Below are positions 35,791-45,180 of a stretch of DNA of 62,303 nt, piece by piece. Under the pieces are notes generated by a model. That model saw only the letters and a program-made list of their open reading frames with translations, was not told the DNA's origin and did no database searches. How positions within the stretch are numbered: the first letter of the stretch is position 1; every line of letters begins with the position of its first letter. Both the position numbers and the translations under genes were made by a program. Where the stretch lies: assembly GCF_002836055.1 (NCBI RefSeq), contig NZ_PJBS01000160.1, positions 1-62,303 of the forward strand. The letters run 5' to 3'. Source of the stretch: Psychroflexus sp. MES1-P1E (GTDB taxonomy: Bacteria; Bacteroidota; Bacteroidia; Flavobacteriales; Flavobacteriaceae).

Positions 35791-36790
35791 AGCCTGAATA
35801 CTGACTTACCTTTTGGAGATCTGAAACCTTGAAATTTTCCTGATCTGAATAAGGAGCAATGCCCAGTTTTTCAAGCCGCTTAGCCAGATACTCTTGCTCT
35901 CCTTGGTGAGGTGTTGGTATAAAAAAGGCTTTCTTACCCAAACAAGCGAGGTCCATAACCGAAGAATATCCAGACCTGCATACGACTAGCTTGCTCCTAC
36001 AGATTAATGCATTGAGTTCTTTAGATTTTAAATGATTGTAAAAGCTAATGTTGGGGAAGTCCTTTAAAGACTCTATGTTATAGACCCCTCTTACTATAAC
36101 TGTTTTTTTACCGGAGAGACCTTGGAAAGCTGTAATCAAACATTTTTCCAAAGAGGTTCGCAAAGGCTCTGGTCCAGAGATTACGGCTAGGTAATCAATA
36201 TCTTCGGGAGATTCTATTTTAGAAAACCGACTTAAAACACCAATTCTTTGGGTTGGGACCTCAATTTGTTTAGAATGGCTTAAGACACCACTCAAATCAA
36301 AAGTGACTTCAGCATCTGGAATCCAGATTTCGTCATAACGATTGTGGTACTTTGCATTCATAAAAGATGATGCTCTGGAAAATAGTCCAGCTTTAAACTG
36401 TAATTGATGAGAAATAATCACCGACTTTATCGGTTTTGAAAAAGCTCCAAATCTGTGATCTGAAATAATCAAATCGACATGATTTTTTTCAGCATAACTC
36501 TCAACCAGTATCTCATCTTTTTTGGCTCTTTCTTTTAAACCATGACCTTGCAGAATCAATTTCAGATAAAAGAAAAAACCAGAGCTAGAATAAACGACTT
36601 GGCTGGAATTTAACTCTAAGCTGTTTAGGTTTGGGAATTCTCCTTTTAAAAGCTCTAAGGCCGCCCCATCGGAGGCTATACTAACGTTAGCGTCCTGTTC
36701 CAAAAAGTAATTTATAATAGGAATGCATCTTGAGGCGTGGCCCAATCCCCAATTGAGAGGGGCAACAAGAACATGAGTAGGAAAGGCCAA
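35729..36790 (-). CDS. MurG-like (GT28-type) glycosyltransferase
   Basis: 353 residues. VLVAPLNWGLGHASRCIPII is the N-terminal nucleotide-sugar/acceptor loop of the MurG/UGT-like group, and VCRSGYSSVMDLACLGKKAFFIPTPHQGEQEYLAKRL is the C-terminal UDP-sugar-binding segment. It probably transfers a sugar to a lipid or glycan. It starts with TTG (no in-frame ATG nearby). Its last 62 bases run under the end of the histidine kinase gene in opposite orientation. Confidence 0.8.
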   Translation of the reverse strand: MAFPTHVLVAPLNWGLGHASRCIPIINYFLEQDANVSIASDGAALELLKGEFPNLNSLELNSSQVVYSSSGFFFYLKLILQGHGLKERAKKDEILVESYAEKNHVDLIISDHRFGAFSKPIKSVIISHQLQFKAGLFSRASSFMNAKYHNRYDEIWIPDAEVTFDLSGVLSHSKQIEVPTQRIGVLSRFSKIESPEDIDYLAVISGPEPLRTSLEKCLITAFQGLSGKKTVIVRGVYNIESLKDFPNISFYNHLKSKELNALICRSKLVVCRSGYSSVMDLACLGKKAFFIPTPHQGEQEYLAKRLEKLGIAPYSDQENFKVSDLQKVSQYSGFKADEHLRFPLQTFRRTLEG

Positions 36791-36851
36791 GGGTTTTAAT
36801 TTTGTGTATCGGTAAATTTAACTAATTTTACCTGAAAATTTCAGCAAAAAC

Positions 36852-37529
36852 GTGGGTAGTAAAAATAAACTAAAGCGATTTCAGGATAATGAGGTATTTG
36901 ATAATGTCATTCAACCTTTGAGATCTGAAATTGTAGATGAGGAGTTCCAATTTAAAGGGAAATGGAAACGTGATTTTTTCAAAAATGATAAGCCTTTAAT
37001 TTTAGAATTAGGCTGTGGTAAAGGGGAATATACCCTGGGGCTTGCTAAAAGAAACAAGGACTGTAATTATCTAGGTATAGATATAAAAGGGGCTAGATTT
37101 TGGAAAGGAGCTAAAACCGCTTTGGAGGGCGATTTGTCCAATGTAGGATTTTTAAGAACTCAAATCGAGTTAGTCGATCAAGTTTTTGCTAAAGGTGAAG
37201 TGGATGGAATTTGGATTACCTTTCCCGACCCACAAATCAAATGGAAACGCACCAAGCATAGGATGACCAATCCTCAGTTTTTAAAGAAATACAAGCATAT
37301 TTTAACTAAGGAAGGGATTATACATCTGAAGACAGATAGCGAATTTATGCATGGCTATACGCTAGGAATTTTAGAAGGCTTAGGACACGAGATCATATAT
37401 GCTCACCATAATATTTATGTAAATCATGAAGCTCCAGAAGAAGTAGTAGGGATCAAGACTTTTTATGAGCAGCAGTATCTGGATAAGAATAAATTGATAA
37501 CTTACTTAAAATTTAGACTTAAACCATAA
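36852..37529 (+). CDS. trmB: tRNA (guanine-46-N7)-methyltransferase
   Basis: 225 residues with LELGCGKGEYTLGLAKR (SAM), GIDIKGARFW, WITFPDPQIKWKRTKHRM (the family PDPxxKxxHxxxR) and a C-terminal GIKTFYEQQYL. Methylates G46 of tRNA. The start is GTG. It is the first gene of a three-gene run with the LysE-type exporter and the alkyltransferase-like gene. Confidence 0.94.
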   Translation: MGSKNKLKRFQDNEVFDNVIQPLRSEIVDEEFQFKGKWKRDFFKNDKPLILELGCGKGEYTLGLAKRNKDCNYLGIDIKGARFWKGAKTALEGDLSNVGFLRTQIELVDQVFAKGEVDGIWITFPDPQIKWKRTKHRMTNPQFLKKYKHILTKEGIIHLKTDSEFMHGYTLGILEGLGHEIIYAHHNIYVNHEAPEEVVGIKTFYEQQYLDKNKLITYLKFRLKP

Positions 37530-37537
37530 CCTTAATC

Positions 37538-38161
37538 TTGGACTATTTTCAAATCTATATATTAACTTACCTTGCCGCTTTCGTCGGTGTGGTCCCGCCA
37601 GGTCTAGTCAACATGAGCGTAGCTAAAACCTGTTTAGAAAGAGGGCGTAGAAATGGAACCTTGATGGCTTTAGGGGCTTCTTCTGTAGTTTTATTCCAGG
37701 CTTTATTAGCTGTTGTAATTTCAAAATATATCTTTTCACATCCTTATGTGAAAAGTATGTTTCTTAAAACGGGTATTGCGATATTAATTTTAATGTTCAT
37801 TTATTTCCTGCTTTCAGCCAACCGTAAGAAAAATAAGCAAAGCATTAAAGAAAGAACAGGGACCAAGAGTTTTTTTACTGGGATTTTAGTATCATCCCTT
37901 AATATTTTCCCCATACCTTATTTCGTCCTTATGTCTACTTTATTAAGCAATAATTTCGAGATAAAGTTCAGTCTTATGAACGATATTTTCTTTGCGATAA
38001 CAGCGGCCTTAGGAACGCTATCCACTCTTTATCTATATGTGATTTTTATTATGAAAATAGATGGGAAGACAGAATTATTTAAGAGGTACTCTAACTATTT
38101 TATGGCGGTATTAATGTTGATTCTTGTTATTGTGTCTTGGATTCGCTTATCTCATATATAA
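37538..38161 (+). CDS. LysE-family exporter
   Basis: 207 residues with about six hydrophobic segments and the family start VGVVPPGLVNMSVAKT; the amino-acid/metabolite exporter LysE/RhtB fold. Substrate unknown. It begins with TTG nine bases after the trmB stop, and its stop abuts the next ATG, so all three genes are co-transcribed. Confidence 0.8.
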   Translation: MDYFQIYILTYLAAFVGVVPPGLVNMSVAKTCLERGRRNGTLMALGASSVVLFQALLAVVISKYIFSHPYVKSMFLKTGIAILILMFIYFLLSANRKKNKQSIKERTGTKSFFTGILVSSLNIFPIPYFVLMSTLLSNNFEIKFSLMNDIFFAITAALGTLSTLYLYVIFIMKIDGKTELFKRYSNYFMAVLMLILVIVSWIRLSHI

Positions 38162-38503
38162 ATGGCAAAATCAGATTTTTTTGAAAAGGTCTATGAAGTT
38201 GTAGCTTTGATTCCTGAAGGCAAAGTAACTAGTTATGGGTCTATAGCTAAAGCGATAGGAGCTGCCAAAAGTTCACGTACAGTCGGATATGCCATGAATG
38301 CTTGCGTAAAGTTAGATCGAGATTTACCAGCGCATAGAGTTGTAAATAGAAATGGCGTATTAACAGGTAAGCATCATTTTCCCGGCCAAGGCGTCATGCA
38401 AAAGCTACTGGAAGAAGAAGGATTGGAGATAGAAAACGATCAAATTAAAAATTTTAAAAAGTATTTTTGGCAACCTGCTGTAAATGAGAGTTCTGACAGT
38501 TAA
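38162..38503 (+). CDS. alkyltransferase-like protein (MGMT family, active Cys replaced by Ala)
   Basis: 113 residues of the O6-alkylguanine-DNA alkyltransferase C-terminal domain, with GKVTSYGSIAKAIG, SRTVGYAMNA and PAHRVVNRNG. True MGMT has PCHRV; here the Cys is Ala, so it cannot take up the alkyl group. Alkyltransferase-like proteins bind alkylated guanines and pass them to nucleotide excision repair. The same replacement occurs in related Bacteroidota, to my knowledge. Confidence 0.88.
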   Translation: MAKSDFFEKVYEVVALIPEGKVTSYGSIAKAIGAAKSSRTVGYAMNACVKLDRDLPAHRVVNRNGVLTGKHHFPGQGVMQKLLEEEGLEIENDQIKNFKKYFWQPAVNESSDS

Positions 38504-38561
38504 TTCTCGATTTTAGTAAAACTTTAGCTTGTTTATTGTTTCGATAATAGGACTTAAATCC

Positions 38562-38569
38562 TATATTTG
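38562..38569 (+). promoter_or_regulatory. TATATTTG box inside an inverted repeat
   Basis: TATATTTG lies within the hairpin ATCCTATA-TTTGA-TATAGGAT (38558-38578), with TTG at 38536-38538. A promoter here would read into a terminator at 38609-38647. Confidence 0.4.
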
Positions 38570-38608
38570 ATATAGGATGAAGTTTTTCATAATAGATTGG
38601 TTAATTAT

Positions 38609-38647
38609 CAAAGCCTTGGATTTTTTTAAAACCGAGGCTTTGTGTTT
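38609..38647 (+). terminator. intrinsic terminator in front of the orphan barrel gene
   Basis: CAAAGCCTTGG (38609-38619) and CCGAGGCTTTG (38632-38642), followed by TGTTTTT. It is 79 bases before the next ATG and so lies inside that gene's leader if the 38562 box is its promoter; otherwise it ends the trmB operon. Confidence 0.7.
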
Positions 38648-38725
38648 TTAGAAACTTTTTTCCGCTTTCCGATTTCTTTTTCACAAGACTTTAAAATATT
38701 TTAGTAAAGCTTTAGTTTTACAGAC

Positions 38726-41700
38726 ATGAGGCGATATCTTTTAGGTGTGTTTTTATGTTTAGGTTTCTCTTCCTTATTTGGACAGTCGGGACTAGTCGTA
38801 AAAACTTTCTCCGTAAAAGACACCATACAGCTAGAAGAAGTAAGTATAAGCCCATTTCAATTTAAAGTTCAGTCTACAGATAGCCTTATTATTGACCCTT
38901 CTTTATATACAATCGATTTTCCAGGCTCCCGATTAATTCCTTCTTACAAATTGAAAATGGAACGGGACAGTTTATTAATGACTTACTTTAAATACCCTGA
39001 GTTTCTCACCAAAACCTATAAGGGCTTGGATGAAAAGCTTATTGTAGACATCGGTAATCCTGTCGACAATTTATACGAATTGCAGCAAGAAAGGCAACCT
39101 AGTAATTTTGTACCCTTCGCGGGACTAAATACGAGTGGTAGTATTTCGAGAGCGATTAGCGTGGGTAATAACCAAAATGCAGTGGTAAGGTCGGAGCTTG
39201 ACTTGCAGATCTCTGGTAAAATTTCTGAGAATGTGACTCTTCGAGCCTCCATTCAAGATGATAATGCCCCCACACAATCTGGAGGATATACTCAACAGCT
39301 GGATGAGTTCGATCAAATCTTTATAGAATTGGAGTCAGATAAATGGAGAATACGAGCTGGCGATATTGATTTAATAGAAAACGAATCTTTTTTCGCCTCC
39401 TACACCAAACGAGTACAAGGTTTATTACTATCTGCCGATGTAGGCAATGAAAAACGACAAACAGAAGTTTACGCTGCTGGCGCTTTGGTGAGAGGTGTAT
39501 TTACAAGAAGTGAATTGACTGCTCAGGAGGGAAATCAAGGTCCTTATAAACTAGTCGGCGAAAGTGGGGAATTATTTGTGTTGATTATTTCTGGTAGTGA
39601 AGCGGTTTTTGTGAATGGCAGACAACTCTCTCGAGGAGAGAATGAAGACTATCTCATTGATTATAATGCCGGTGAAATAATTTTTAATTCCACGTTTCCT
39701 ATAACTTCAGAAATGAGAATCGTGGTAGAGTACCAAGTTTCCGATCGAAATTTCTCTAGAATTGTGGCTACAACTGGCTCTAGATTTAGGTCTGAATCTC
39801 TTCAACTGAACGGGTTTCTTTATAATGAAAATGACCTTAAAAATCAGCCCTTACAACAAAGTCTTACAGATGAGCAGGTGAATGCTTTAGAAGACGCAGG
39901 AGATAATCAAAGTGAAATGTTTGCACCAAGTGCAGTCCCTTCAGAATATTCAGAAAACAGGATTTTATACGTCAAGGAGCTTCAAAACGGAGAAGAGATT
40001 TTTGTTTTTTCCAATGATTCTGAAGCTGAATTGTTTAATGTAAGGTTTACCAACCTAGGATCTAATCAAGGAAATTATGTGCTTTCTAGTCAAAATGCTA
40101 TTGCCAATATTTATGAATACATACCTCCAGTTGATGGAATTTCTCAAGGAAATTTTGAACCTGTTGTAAGGTTGTTTGCTCCCACCAAGCTCCAAATTGC
40201 AATGGTGAACGGTAAGTATTCCCCTTCTGAGAATACCAATATCCAGTTTGAAGTGGCGGCGAGCAATACCGACGATAATTTATTCTCGGATCTGGACCAA
40301 GAGGATAATAGAGGCTTAGCTGCCCAAGTGTCAGTTAAGCAAAGCTTGTTTAAATCTAAGGCTAACAAAAAGCTTGATGTGTTTGGTAATTTGAACTTTA
40401 TTGAAGATTCCTATTCTAGTTTGGAAAGACTTTATAATGTTGAATTTATAAGAGATTGGAATTTATTCGATCCTACAGGAGATCAGCTTTTTGTCGATAT
40501 GGGGTTCGATTTTCAAAACAATGCTTCAAGCCACACTCAATATAATTTTCAACGTTTAGACTACACAAATGAGTTTAAAGGTTTAAAACATTCTTTAATG
40601 ACGAGGCAAGTTCTAGATAAGCTCAGTATAAATGCCAAGGCAAGTTACTTGGATAGTGAATCTTCTCGACTTACCTCTAAGTTTGCGAGGGCAACTCTGT
40701 CTGGGATTTATGATTTTGGTAAATTTTGGTCTGGATTTCGATATGATCTGGAAGATAATGAAGAAGTGAGTGTGGATAGTAAAGAATTTACTGCTAATAC
40801 TCAGCGATTTTCAAGTTACGAGGTCTATTCTGGGGTTGGAGATTCTACCGATGTGTATATAGAATTAGGGCATAGATATCGTCAAAATGATAGTTTACGT
40901 GCCAATGTCTTGCAGAGTGTAAACACGTCCAGCAATTATTTTATGCGTTCGCAACTAGTCAATTCTAAATCTACAGCCCTTAGAGTTTTTGCTAATTTAA
41001 GAAATCTAAAATTTGCAGAAGAAGATCGAGAAGATGAGCAAAGTATTAACTCCAGAGTCACCTTTTCTCAAAATTTATGGGATAGACTTGTCAATCTCAA
41101 TACTACTTACGAAACCAATAGCGGAAGCATTGCCCAGCAAGAATTCTCTTATGTTGAGGTGGAACCTGGTCAAGGGCAGTATACGTGGATAGATTATAAT
41201 GAAAATGGCATCCAAGAACTCAATGAGTTTGAAATTGCCCAATTTCAAGATGAGGGGAGGTACGTTAGAATTCTTTTGCCCAATCAAGTGTTTGTGAGTA
41301 CCAATCAAACTCGCCTAAGCCAGCAGGTTACCCTCAACTTCCTCAAGTGGCAAAACGAAAGGGGATTTAAGAAGTTAGCGTCCAAATTTTATAACCAAAC
41401 CTCTTTGCTTTTGGATAAAAAATTGAGAAAAGAGGGCAATGCGTTAAGCTTAAATCCATTTGGTGATGATAGTCAAGAGGTGCTAGGAGAAAATACGACG
41501 TTTAGAAATATTATTTTCTTTAATAGAAGCTTACAAAAGTTCACAACCTCTTACAATTTCACCAAGAACACGACCAAAAATTTAAGTCTCTTAGGACTCC
41601 AAGAAAATTCGAATACCTTACATGAACTCAAATTTATTCATAATTTTAAAGAAAGCTGGTTGCTTACCTTAACTCAGAATATCAACTCTTCTGAAAGTTT

Positions 41701-42130
41701 TTCGGATCGATTTGAAAATAGAAATTTTATAATTGAGGGCTTTAATCTTAATCCAAAAGTGTCCTATCTGTTAGGTGATAAACGCTTTGATGTCTTCTAT
41801 GAATTGTCTAAAAATAAAAACCAGCTCGGCGAAATGGAATCCTTAGACCAGCAAACCTTCGGTTTGTCTTTTACGCTTAATAACGCTCAGAAATACAGTA
41901 TTAATGGGGAGGTGAATTTCATTCAAAATAAATTTGAAGGCAGTGCATTTTCGCCTGTCGCCTATCAGCTATTAGAGGGGTTGCAGCCCAACGATAATTT
42001 CACTTGGTCCCTATTTCTACAGAAGAAAATCACAGATTTCCTAGACCTCAATTTAACTTACTTTGGGAGAAAGAGCGAAACTGCCAATGCCATTCATACC
42101 GGAAGTGTTCAGCTGAGAGCTTATTTCTAA
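38726..42130 (+). CDS. 1134-residue outer-membrane beta-barrel protein of unknown function
   Basis: The signal peptide ends SSLFGQ. The region to about 130 is globular, then GSISRAISVGNNQNAVVRSEL starts a long series of amphipathic strands typical of an outer-membrane protein, ending HTGSVQLRAYF with terminal Phe. GDIDLIENESFFASYTKRVQG and IDYNAGEIIFNSTFPI suggest an SprA-like or usher-like translocon architecture, but I do not recognise the family. It is monocistronic, and its stop overlaps the stop of the convergent transglycosylase. Confidence 0.7.
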   Translation: MRRYLLGVFLCLGFSSLFGQSGLVVKTFSVKDTIQLEEVSISPFQFKVQSTDSLIIDPSLYTIDFPGSRLIPSYKLKMERDSLLMTYFKYPEFLTKTYKGLDEKLIVDIGNPVDNLYELQQERQPSNFVPFAGLNTSGSISRAISVGNNQNAVVRSELDLQISGKISENVTLRASIQDDNAPTQSGGYTQQLDEFDQIFIELESDKWRIRAGDIDLIENESFFASYTKRVQGLLLSADVGNEKRQTEVYAAGALVRGVFTRSELTAQEGNQGPYKLVGESGELFVLIISGSEAVFVNGRQLSRGENEDYLIDYNAGEIIFNSTFPITSEMRIVVEYQVSDRNFSRIVATTGSRFRSESLQLNGFLYNENDLKNQPLQQSLTDEQVNALEDAGDNQSEMFAPSAVPSEYSENRILYVKELQNGEEIFVFSNDSEAELFNVRFTNLGSNQGNYVLSSQNAIANIYEYIPPVDGISQGNFEPVVRLFAPTKLQIAMVNGKYSPSENTNIQFEVAASNTDDNLFSDLDQEDNRGLAAQVSVKQSLFKSKANKKLDVFGNLNFIEDSYSSLERLYNVEFIRDWNLFDPTGDQLFVDMGFDFQNNASSHTQYNFQRLDYTNEFKGLKHSLMTRQVLDKLSINAKASYLDSESSRLTSKFARATLSGIYDFGKFWSGFRYDLEDNEEVSVDSKEFTANTQRFSSYEVYSGVGDSTDVYIELGHRYRQNDSLRANVLQSVNTSSNYFMRSQLVNSKSTALRVFANLRNLKFAEEDREDEQSINSRVTFSQNLWDRLVNLNTTYETNSGSIAQQEFSYVEVEPGQGQYTWIDYNENGIQELNEFEIAQFQDEGRYVRILLPNQVFVSTNQTRLSQQVTLNFLKWQNERGFKKLASKFYNQTSLLLDKKLRKEGNALSLNPFGDDSQEVLGENTTFRNIIFFNRSLQKFTTSYNFTKNTTKNLSLLGLQENSNTLHELKFIHNFKESWLLTLTQNINSSESFSDRFENRNFIIEGFNLNPKVSYLLGDKRFDVFYELSKNKNQLGEMESLDQQTFGLSFTLNNAQKYSINGEVNFIQNKFEGSAFSPVAYQLLEGLQPNDNFTWSLFLQKKITDFLDLNLTYFGRKSETANAIHTGSVQLRAYF

Positions 42131-43662
42131 CCCTTGGAAACTTTAAGGGTCATCCCTGGTTTAAGGATGTTACTTTTAAGTTGATTAAGGCTTTTCAAAT
42201 CTTCTACACTCAAATTTGGGTATTTTTTGGAAATGATCCAAAGCGAATCTCCTGGTTTTACTTTATAAATTTTAGAATCGGTTGAGGAAGAAGTTTCAGT
42301 ATTTGATTTTTTACTGGATGATTTTGTTTTTCCGATTGCTGTGGTATTTCTAGGGTATATCACCAAACGTTGACCAATACTGAGAGAGTTATTATATAGA
42401 TTATTCCAACTTCTAATTTCACTAATTTTCACTCTAAATTTCGAAGCAATTCGCCCTAGGAAATCTCCAGATTTCACATAGTAGTTAATTTTGTCTTCCA
42501 CTTTATAGAATTGTGAAAGAGAGTCTTCAGCTTTGGCTAATTGCTCTTCTGCATACCCATAGATTTTATCTTCGTTGGCAACAAACAACCCAGACTTGGC
42601 ATAAGGAAGCCTAATGTAGTATGACTTATCATCTTCAAAGGGGACAATTCCTAGCTTGTAGCTAGGATTCAAAAACTCTATAAACTCCCTTTCTGTTTGA
42701 GTTACTTCAGCAATTTGGTCTAAAGTGATCATCTTTTTAACTCTAATAGTATCTGTTCCGTAATAGATGGTTTTTGGTCGCTCAGGTTTAAAGCCATGTT
42801 CTTCCGCATATTCATACATGTAAAGCATAGCCTGGAAAGAAGGAACATAACCAGCGGTCTCTCTAGGCAAATAACGTCTCAGTTTCCAATAGTTGGTTTC
42901 GCCACCACTGCGTCGTATGGCTTTAGACACATTTCCAGGACCAGAATTGTAGGCCGCTAGCGCCAAATCCCAATCGTTAAACATCAGATATAAGCGTTTA
43001 AGGTATTGTGCAGCAGCCTCGGTAGAAGCCACAGGATCCATTCGCTCATCGACGTAACTACTTACATCAAGGTCGTACATTTTGCCTGTACTGTACATAA
43101 ATTGCCATAAGCCAGTAGCACCAGCTCTAGATTTTGCTCTAGGATTTAAGGCAGATTCTACCAGCGCCAAATACTTCATTTCCAAAGGCACATCGTATTT
43201 ATCTAAAGTGGCTTCAAACATAGGAAAGTAAAATTTGCTCAATCCCATTAGTCGCTCTGTACCTTCTTTTTCTCGTTTTAAAAAATAACTGATAACACTT
43301 TCCAAGCTTTCGTTGTATTCTATGTTGAATGGTGTTTTAGCATTCAAAGTGGCTAATCTTTCTTTAAGAAGTTCTGTGGGAAGTTCTTTTATGACCTCAC
43401 TGGACTCTAAACTATCTTTTATGAGCATTTCCATTCGCTTAGAATAAGATTGATTGATCAGTTGAGATCTCCATACCGAATCTAGATTCATATTTCTTTG
43501 ATAATCCTCAAGAATAAGTTCCAGAGAATCTCCAGTAATTTTGTGGAATTCTACCTTTTCAGTAGCCCATTTTTTGGCGACTTTCACTTTAGCATCTTGT
43601 GCTGAAGAGAGAAGACATGATAAAAGAATAGCAAACAAGGAAATCAAAGATTTGTGGGTCAT
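42127..43662 (-). CDS. MltD-like lytic transglycosylase with two LysM domains
   Basis: 511 residues. The signal peptide is LISLFAILLSCLLSSAQ. An N-terminal helical region is followed by the SLT domain (LALVESALNPRAKSRAGATG with the catalytic Glu; GLWQFM; AAYNSGPGNVSKAI) and, after a linker, two C-terminal LysM modules (INYYVKSGDFLGRIA and IYKVKPGDSLWIIS) that bind peptidoglycan. It cleaves murein glycan strands in the periplasm. Its stop codon interlocks with that of the barrel gene. Confidence 0.92.
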   Translation of the reverse strand: MTHKSLISLFAILLSCLLSSAQDAKVKVAKKWATEKVEFHKITGDSLELILEDYQRNMNLDSVWRSQLINQSYSKRMEMLIKDSLESSEVIKELPTELLKERLATLNAKTPFNIEYNESLESVISYFLKREKEGTERLMGLSKFYFPMFEATLDKYDVPLEMKYLALVESALNPRAKSRAGATGLWQFMYSTGKMYDLDVSSYVDERMDPVASTEAAAQYLKRLYLMFNDWDLALAAYNSGPGNVSKAIRRSGGETNYWKLRRYLPRETAGYVPSFQAMLYMYEYAEEHGFKPERPKTIYYGTDTIRVKKMITLDQIAEVTQTEREFIEFLNPSYKLGIVPFEDDKSYYIRLPYAKSGLFVANEDKIYGYAEEQLAKAEDSLSQFYKVEDKINYYVKSGDFLGRIASKFRVKISEIRSWNNLYNNSLSIGQRLVIYPRNTTAIGKTKSSSKKSNTETSSSTDSKIYKVKPGDSLWIISKKYPNLSVEDLKSLNQLKSNILKPGMTLKVSKG

Positions 43663-43802
43663 AAAAATGTATGTATTTTGTATTTCAAATTTAATTTTAA
43701 AAACTGGATTTCTATGATAAAACTTAAATCCACATTAAAATAGTGCTCTTTTTTAGAGCTAATTTCTATGAGGTTGTATTTTCGCAGTCAAAATTAAAAT
43801 TA

Positions 43803-44846
43803 ATGGCACATTATAACCAACTTTCTATAAAGGAAATCAGTAGACAAACCGATAAAGCGGTTCATATTCTGTTTGACGTTCCTTCTGAATTAAATTCAGA
43901 ATTTCAATTTAAAGCAGGGCAATATCTAACCTTAGAAACCAATATCAATGGAGAAGAAGTAAGACGATCGTATTCAATTTCTTCTGAAGAGGGAAAGGAT
44001 TTAGGGATTGTAGTGAAAGCTATTCCGGATGGTAAATTTTCCAACTATGTGAATTCTCAACTAAAGGTTGGAGATCCAATACAGGTTCACCCTGCTGAAG
44101 GAAAATTTCTACTGCCTCAACAGCTAGATCATAAAACGTTTGCAGCTTTTGCTGCAGGAAGTGGGATTACGCCTGTTATGTCTATGATTCAAACGGTACT
44201 ATCTAAATCTGATTCTGCACGATTCGTATTGGTATACGGAAACAAATCTCCAGAGCAGACCATTTTTATACAAGAACTCCTCAGTCTTCAGAAAGAATTT
44301 CCAAAGCGTTTTTTCATTGAATTTATTTATAGTGAAACCCAAGAAGGGGAAGCTCAATTTGGTAGAATAGAAAAATCTACCGTTAATTATGTCATCAAAA
44401 ATAAATACGATGGTTTCGAGTTTTCAGAATTTTACCTCTGTGGTCCAGAAGCTATGATTGAAACTATAGAAGAGACTCTAAAAGCTACTGGTGTAAAAGG
44501 TGACCAGATCAAGCATGAATTGTTTTTTTCAAAATCAGAGGGAAATGTGGAGGCCGTTACCGATGGCAAAAGCTTAATTACTGTTATCGTGGACGATGAA
44601 GAATTTGAGTTATCTATGGATCGAACTGACCTAATTCTGGATGCGGTATTAGCACAGAATATCGATGCACCGTATTCTTGCCAGGGTGGAATTTGTAGCT
44701 CTTGTGTGGCCAAAATCAAAGAAGGGACAGTGAAGATGAGAAAAAATCAGATCTTAACCGATGATGAGATAGAGGAAGGGCTTGTGCTCACCTGCCAGTC
44801 TCAACCTACCTCTGCAAAAGTGGTGGTAGATTACGACGATATTTAA
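43803..44846 (+). CDS. PaaE-like ferredoxin reductase (FAD, NAD(P), 2Fe-2S)
   Basis: 347 residues from ATG 43803; the longer reading from GTG 43743 is unlikely. Domains in order: FAD (RSYSISSEEG), NAD(P) (GSGITPVMSMIQ) and a plant-type 2Fe-2S ferredoxin domain at the C-terminus (YSCQGGICSSCVAKI ... LTCQSQP). This layout matches the reductase component of multicomponent oxygenases such as PaaE. No oxygenase gene is nearby, so its partner lies elsewhere. Confidence 0.88.
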   Translation: MAHYNQLSIKEISRQTDKAVHILFDVPSELNSEFQFKAGQYLTLETNINGEEVRRSYSISSEEGKDLGIVVKAIPDGKFSNYVNSQLKVGDPIQVHPAEGKFLLPQQLDHKTFAAFAAGSGITPVMSMIQTVLSKSDSARFVLVYGNKSPEQTIFIQELLSLQKEFPKRFFIEFIYSETQEGEAQFGRIEKSTVNYVIKNKYDGFEFSEFYLCGPEAMIETIEETLKATGVKGDQIKHELFFSKSEGNVEAVTDGKSLITVIVDDEEFELSMDRTDLILDAVLAQNIDAPYSCQGGICSSCVAKIKEGTVKMRKNQILTDDEIEEGLVLTCQSQPTSAKVVVDYDDI

Positions 44847-44940
44847 TCTTTCTCTGTATGTTTTTAGCTCAATTGGTATAAGACCCCTAAATCTCTAAAA
44901 CGAGGGACACAGAGTAATAAATGATCTAGGTCTGCACAGA

Positions 44941-45000
44941 GACTTATTGTTAACTTTCATAGAGATCTAAATAAACCTGCCTAAGAGATAAACTCAGGCA
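44941..45000 (-). repeat. diverged 60-bp repeat, copy 1
   Basis: Reads, on the minus strand, GCCTGAGTTTATCTCTTAGG then CAGGTTTATTTAGATCTC and TATGAAAGTTAACAATAAG. It aligns along its length with copy 2 exactly 180 bases away. Confidence 0.5.
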
Positions 45001-45015
45001 GGTTTAGGGTTTTAA
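44972..45015 (+). terminator. intrinsic terminator
   Basis: TAAACCTGCCT (44972-44982) and AGGCAGGTTTA (44996-45006): perfect 11-bp stem followed by GGGTTTT. Probably terminates the reductase transcript. Confidence 0.65.
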
Positions 45016-45120
45016 ATAAACTTTGCTTTTCTGCTATACAAGAGCGTTTCATAGACTTGTTATGCGGTCAGGAAGCATCAGGATTGTTTAGTTTATCACG
45101 CCAACGGAAACTCAAAGCCC

Positions 45121-45180
45121 ATCGTTTATCTTTTATGGAGATCTTGAAACGTTAATCCTGCTAGATAGATAAGTTCAGGC
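45121..45180 (-). repeat. diverged 60-bp repeat, copy 2
   Basis: Minus strand GCCTGAACTTATCTATCTAG then CAGGATTAACGTTTCAAGAT and CTCCATAAAAGATAAACGAT. It shares the order CCTGA.TTATCT.TAG.CAGG.TTA..AGATCTC.AT.AAAG with copy 1. Confidence 0.5.

Noticed and set aside
43743-43802. GTG at 43743 as the start of the PaaE-like reductase
   Set aside because: The extra 20 residues do not belong to the FAD domain and ATG 43803 gives the normal N-terminus.
44864-44900. AGCTCAATTGGTATAAG resembles the D-arm of a tRNA
   Set aside because: No acceptor, anticodon or T-arm partner follows, and the stretch better fits a weak MITE-like end.
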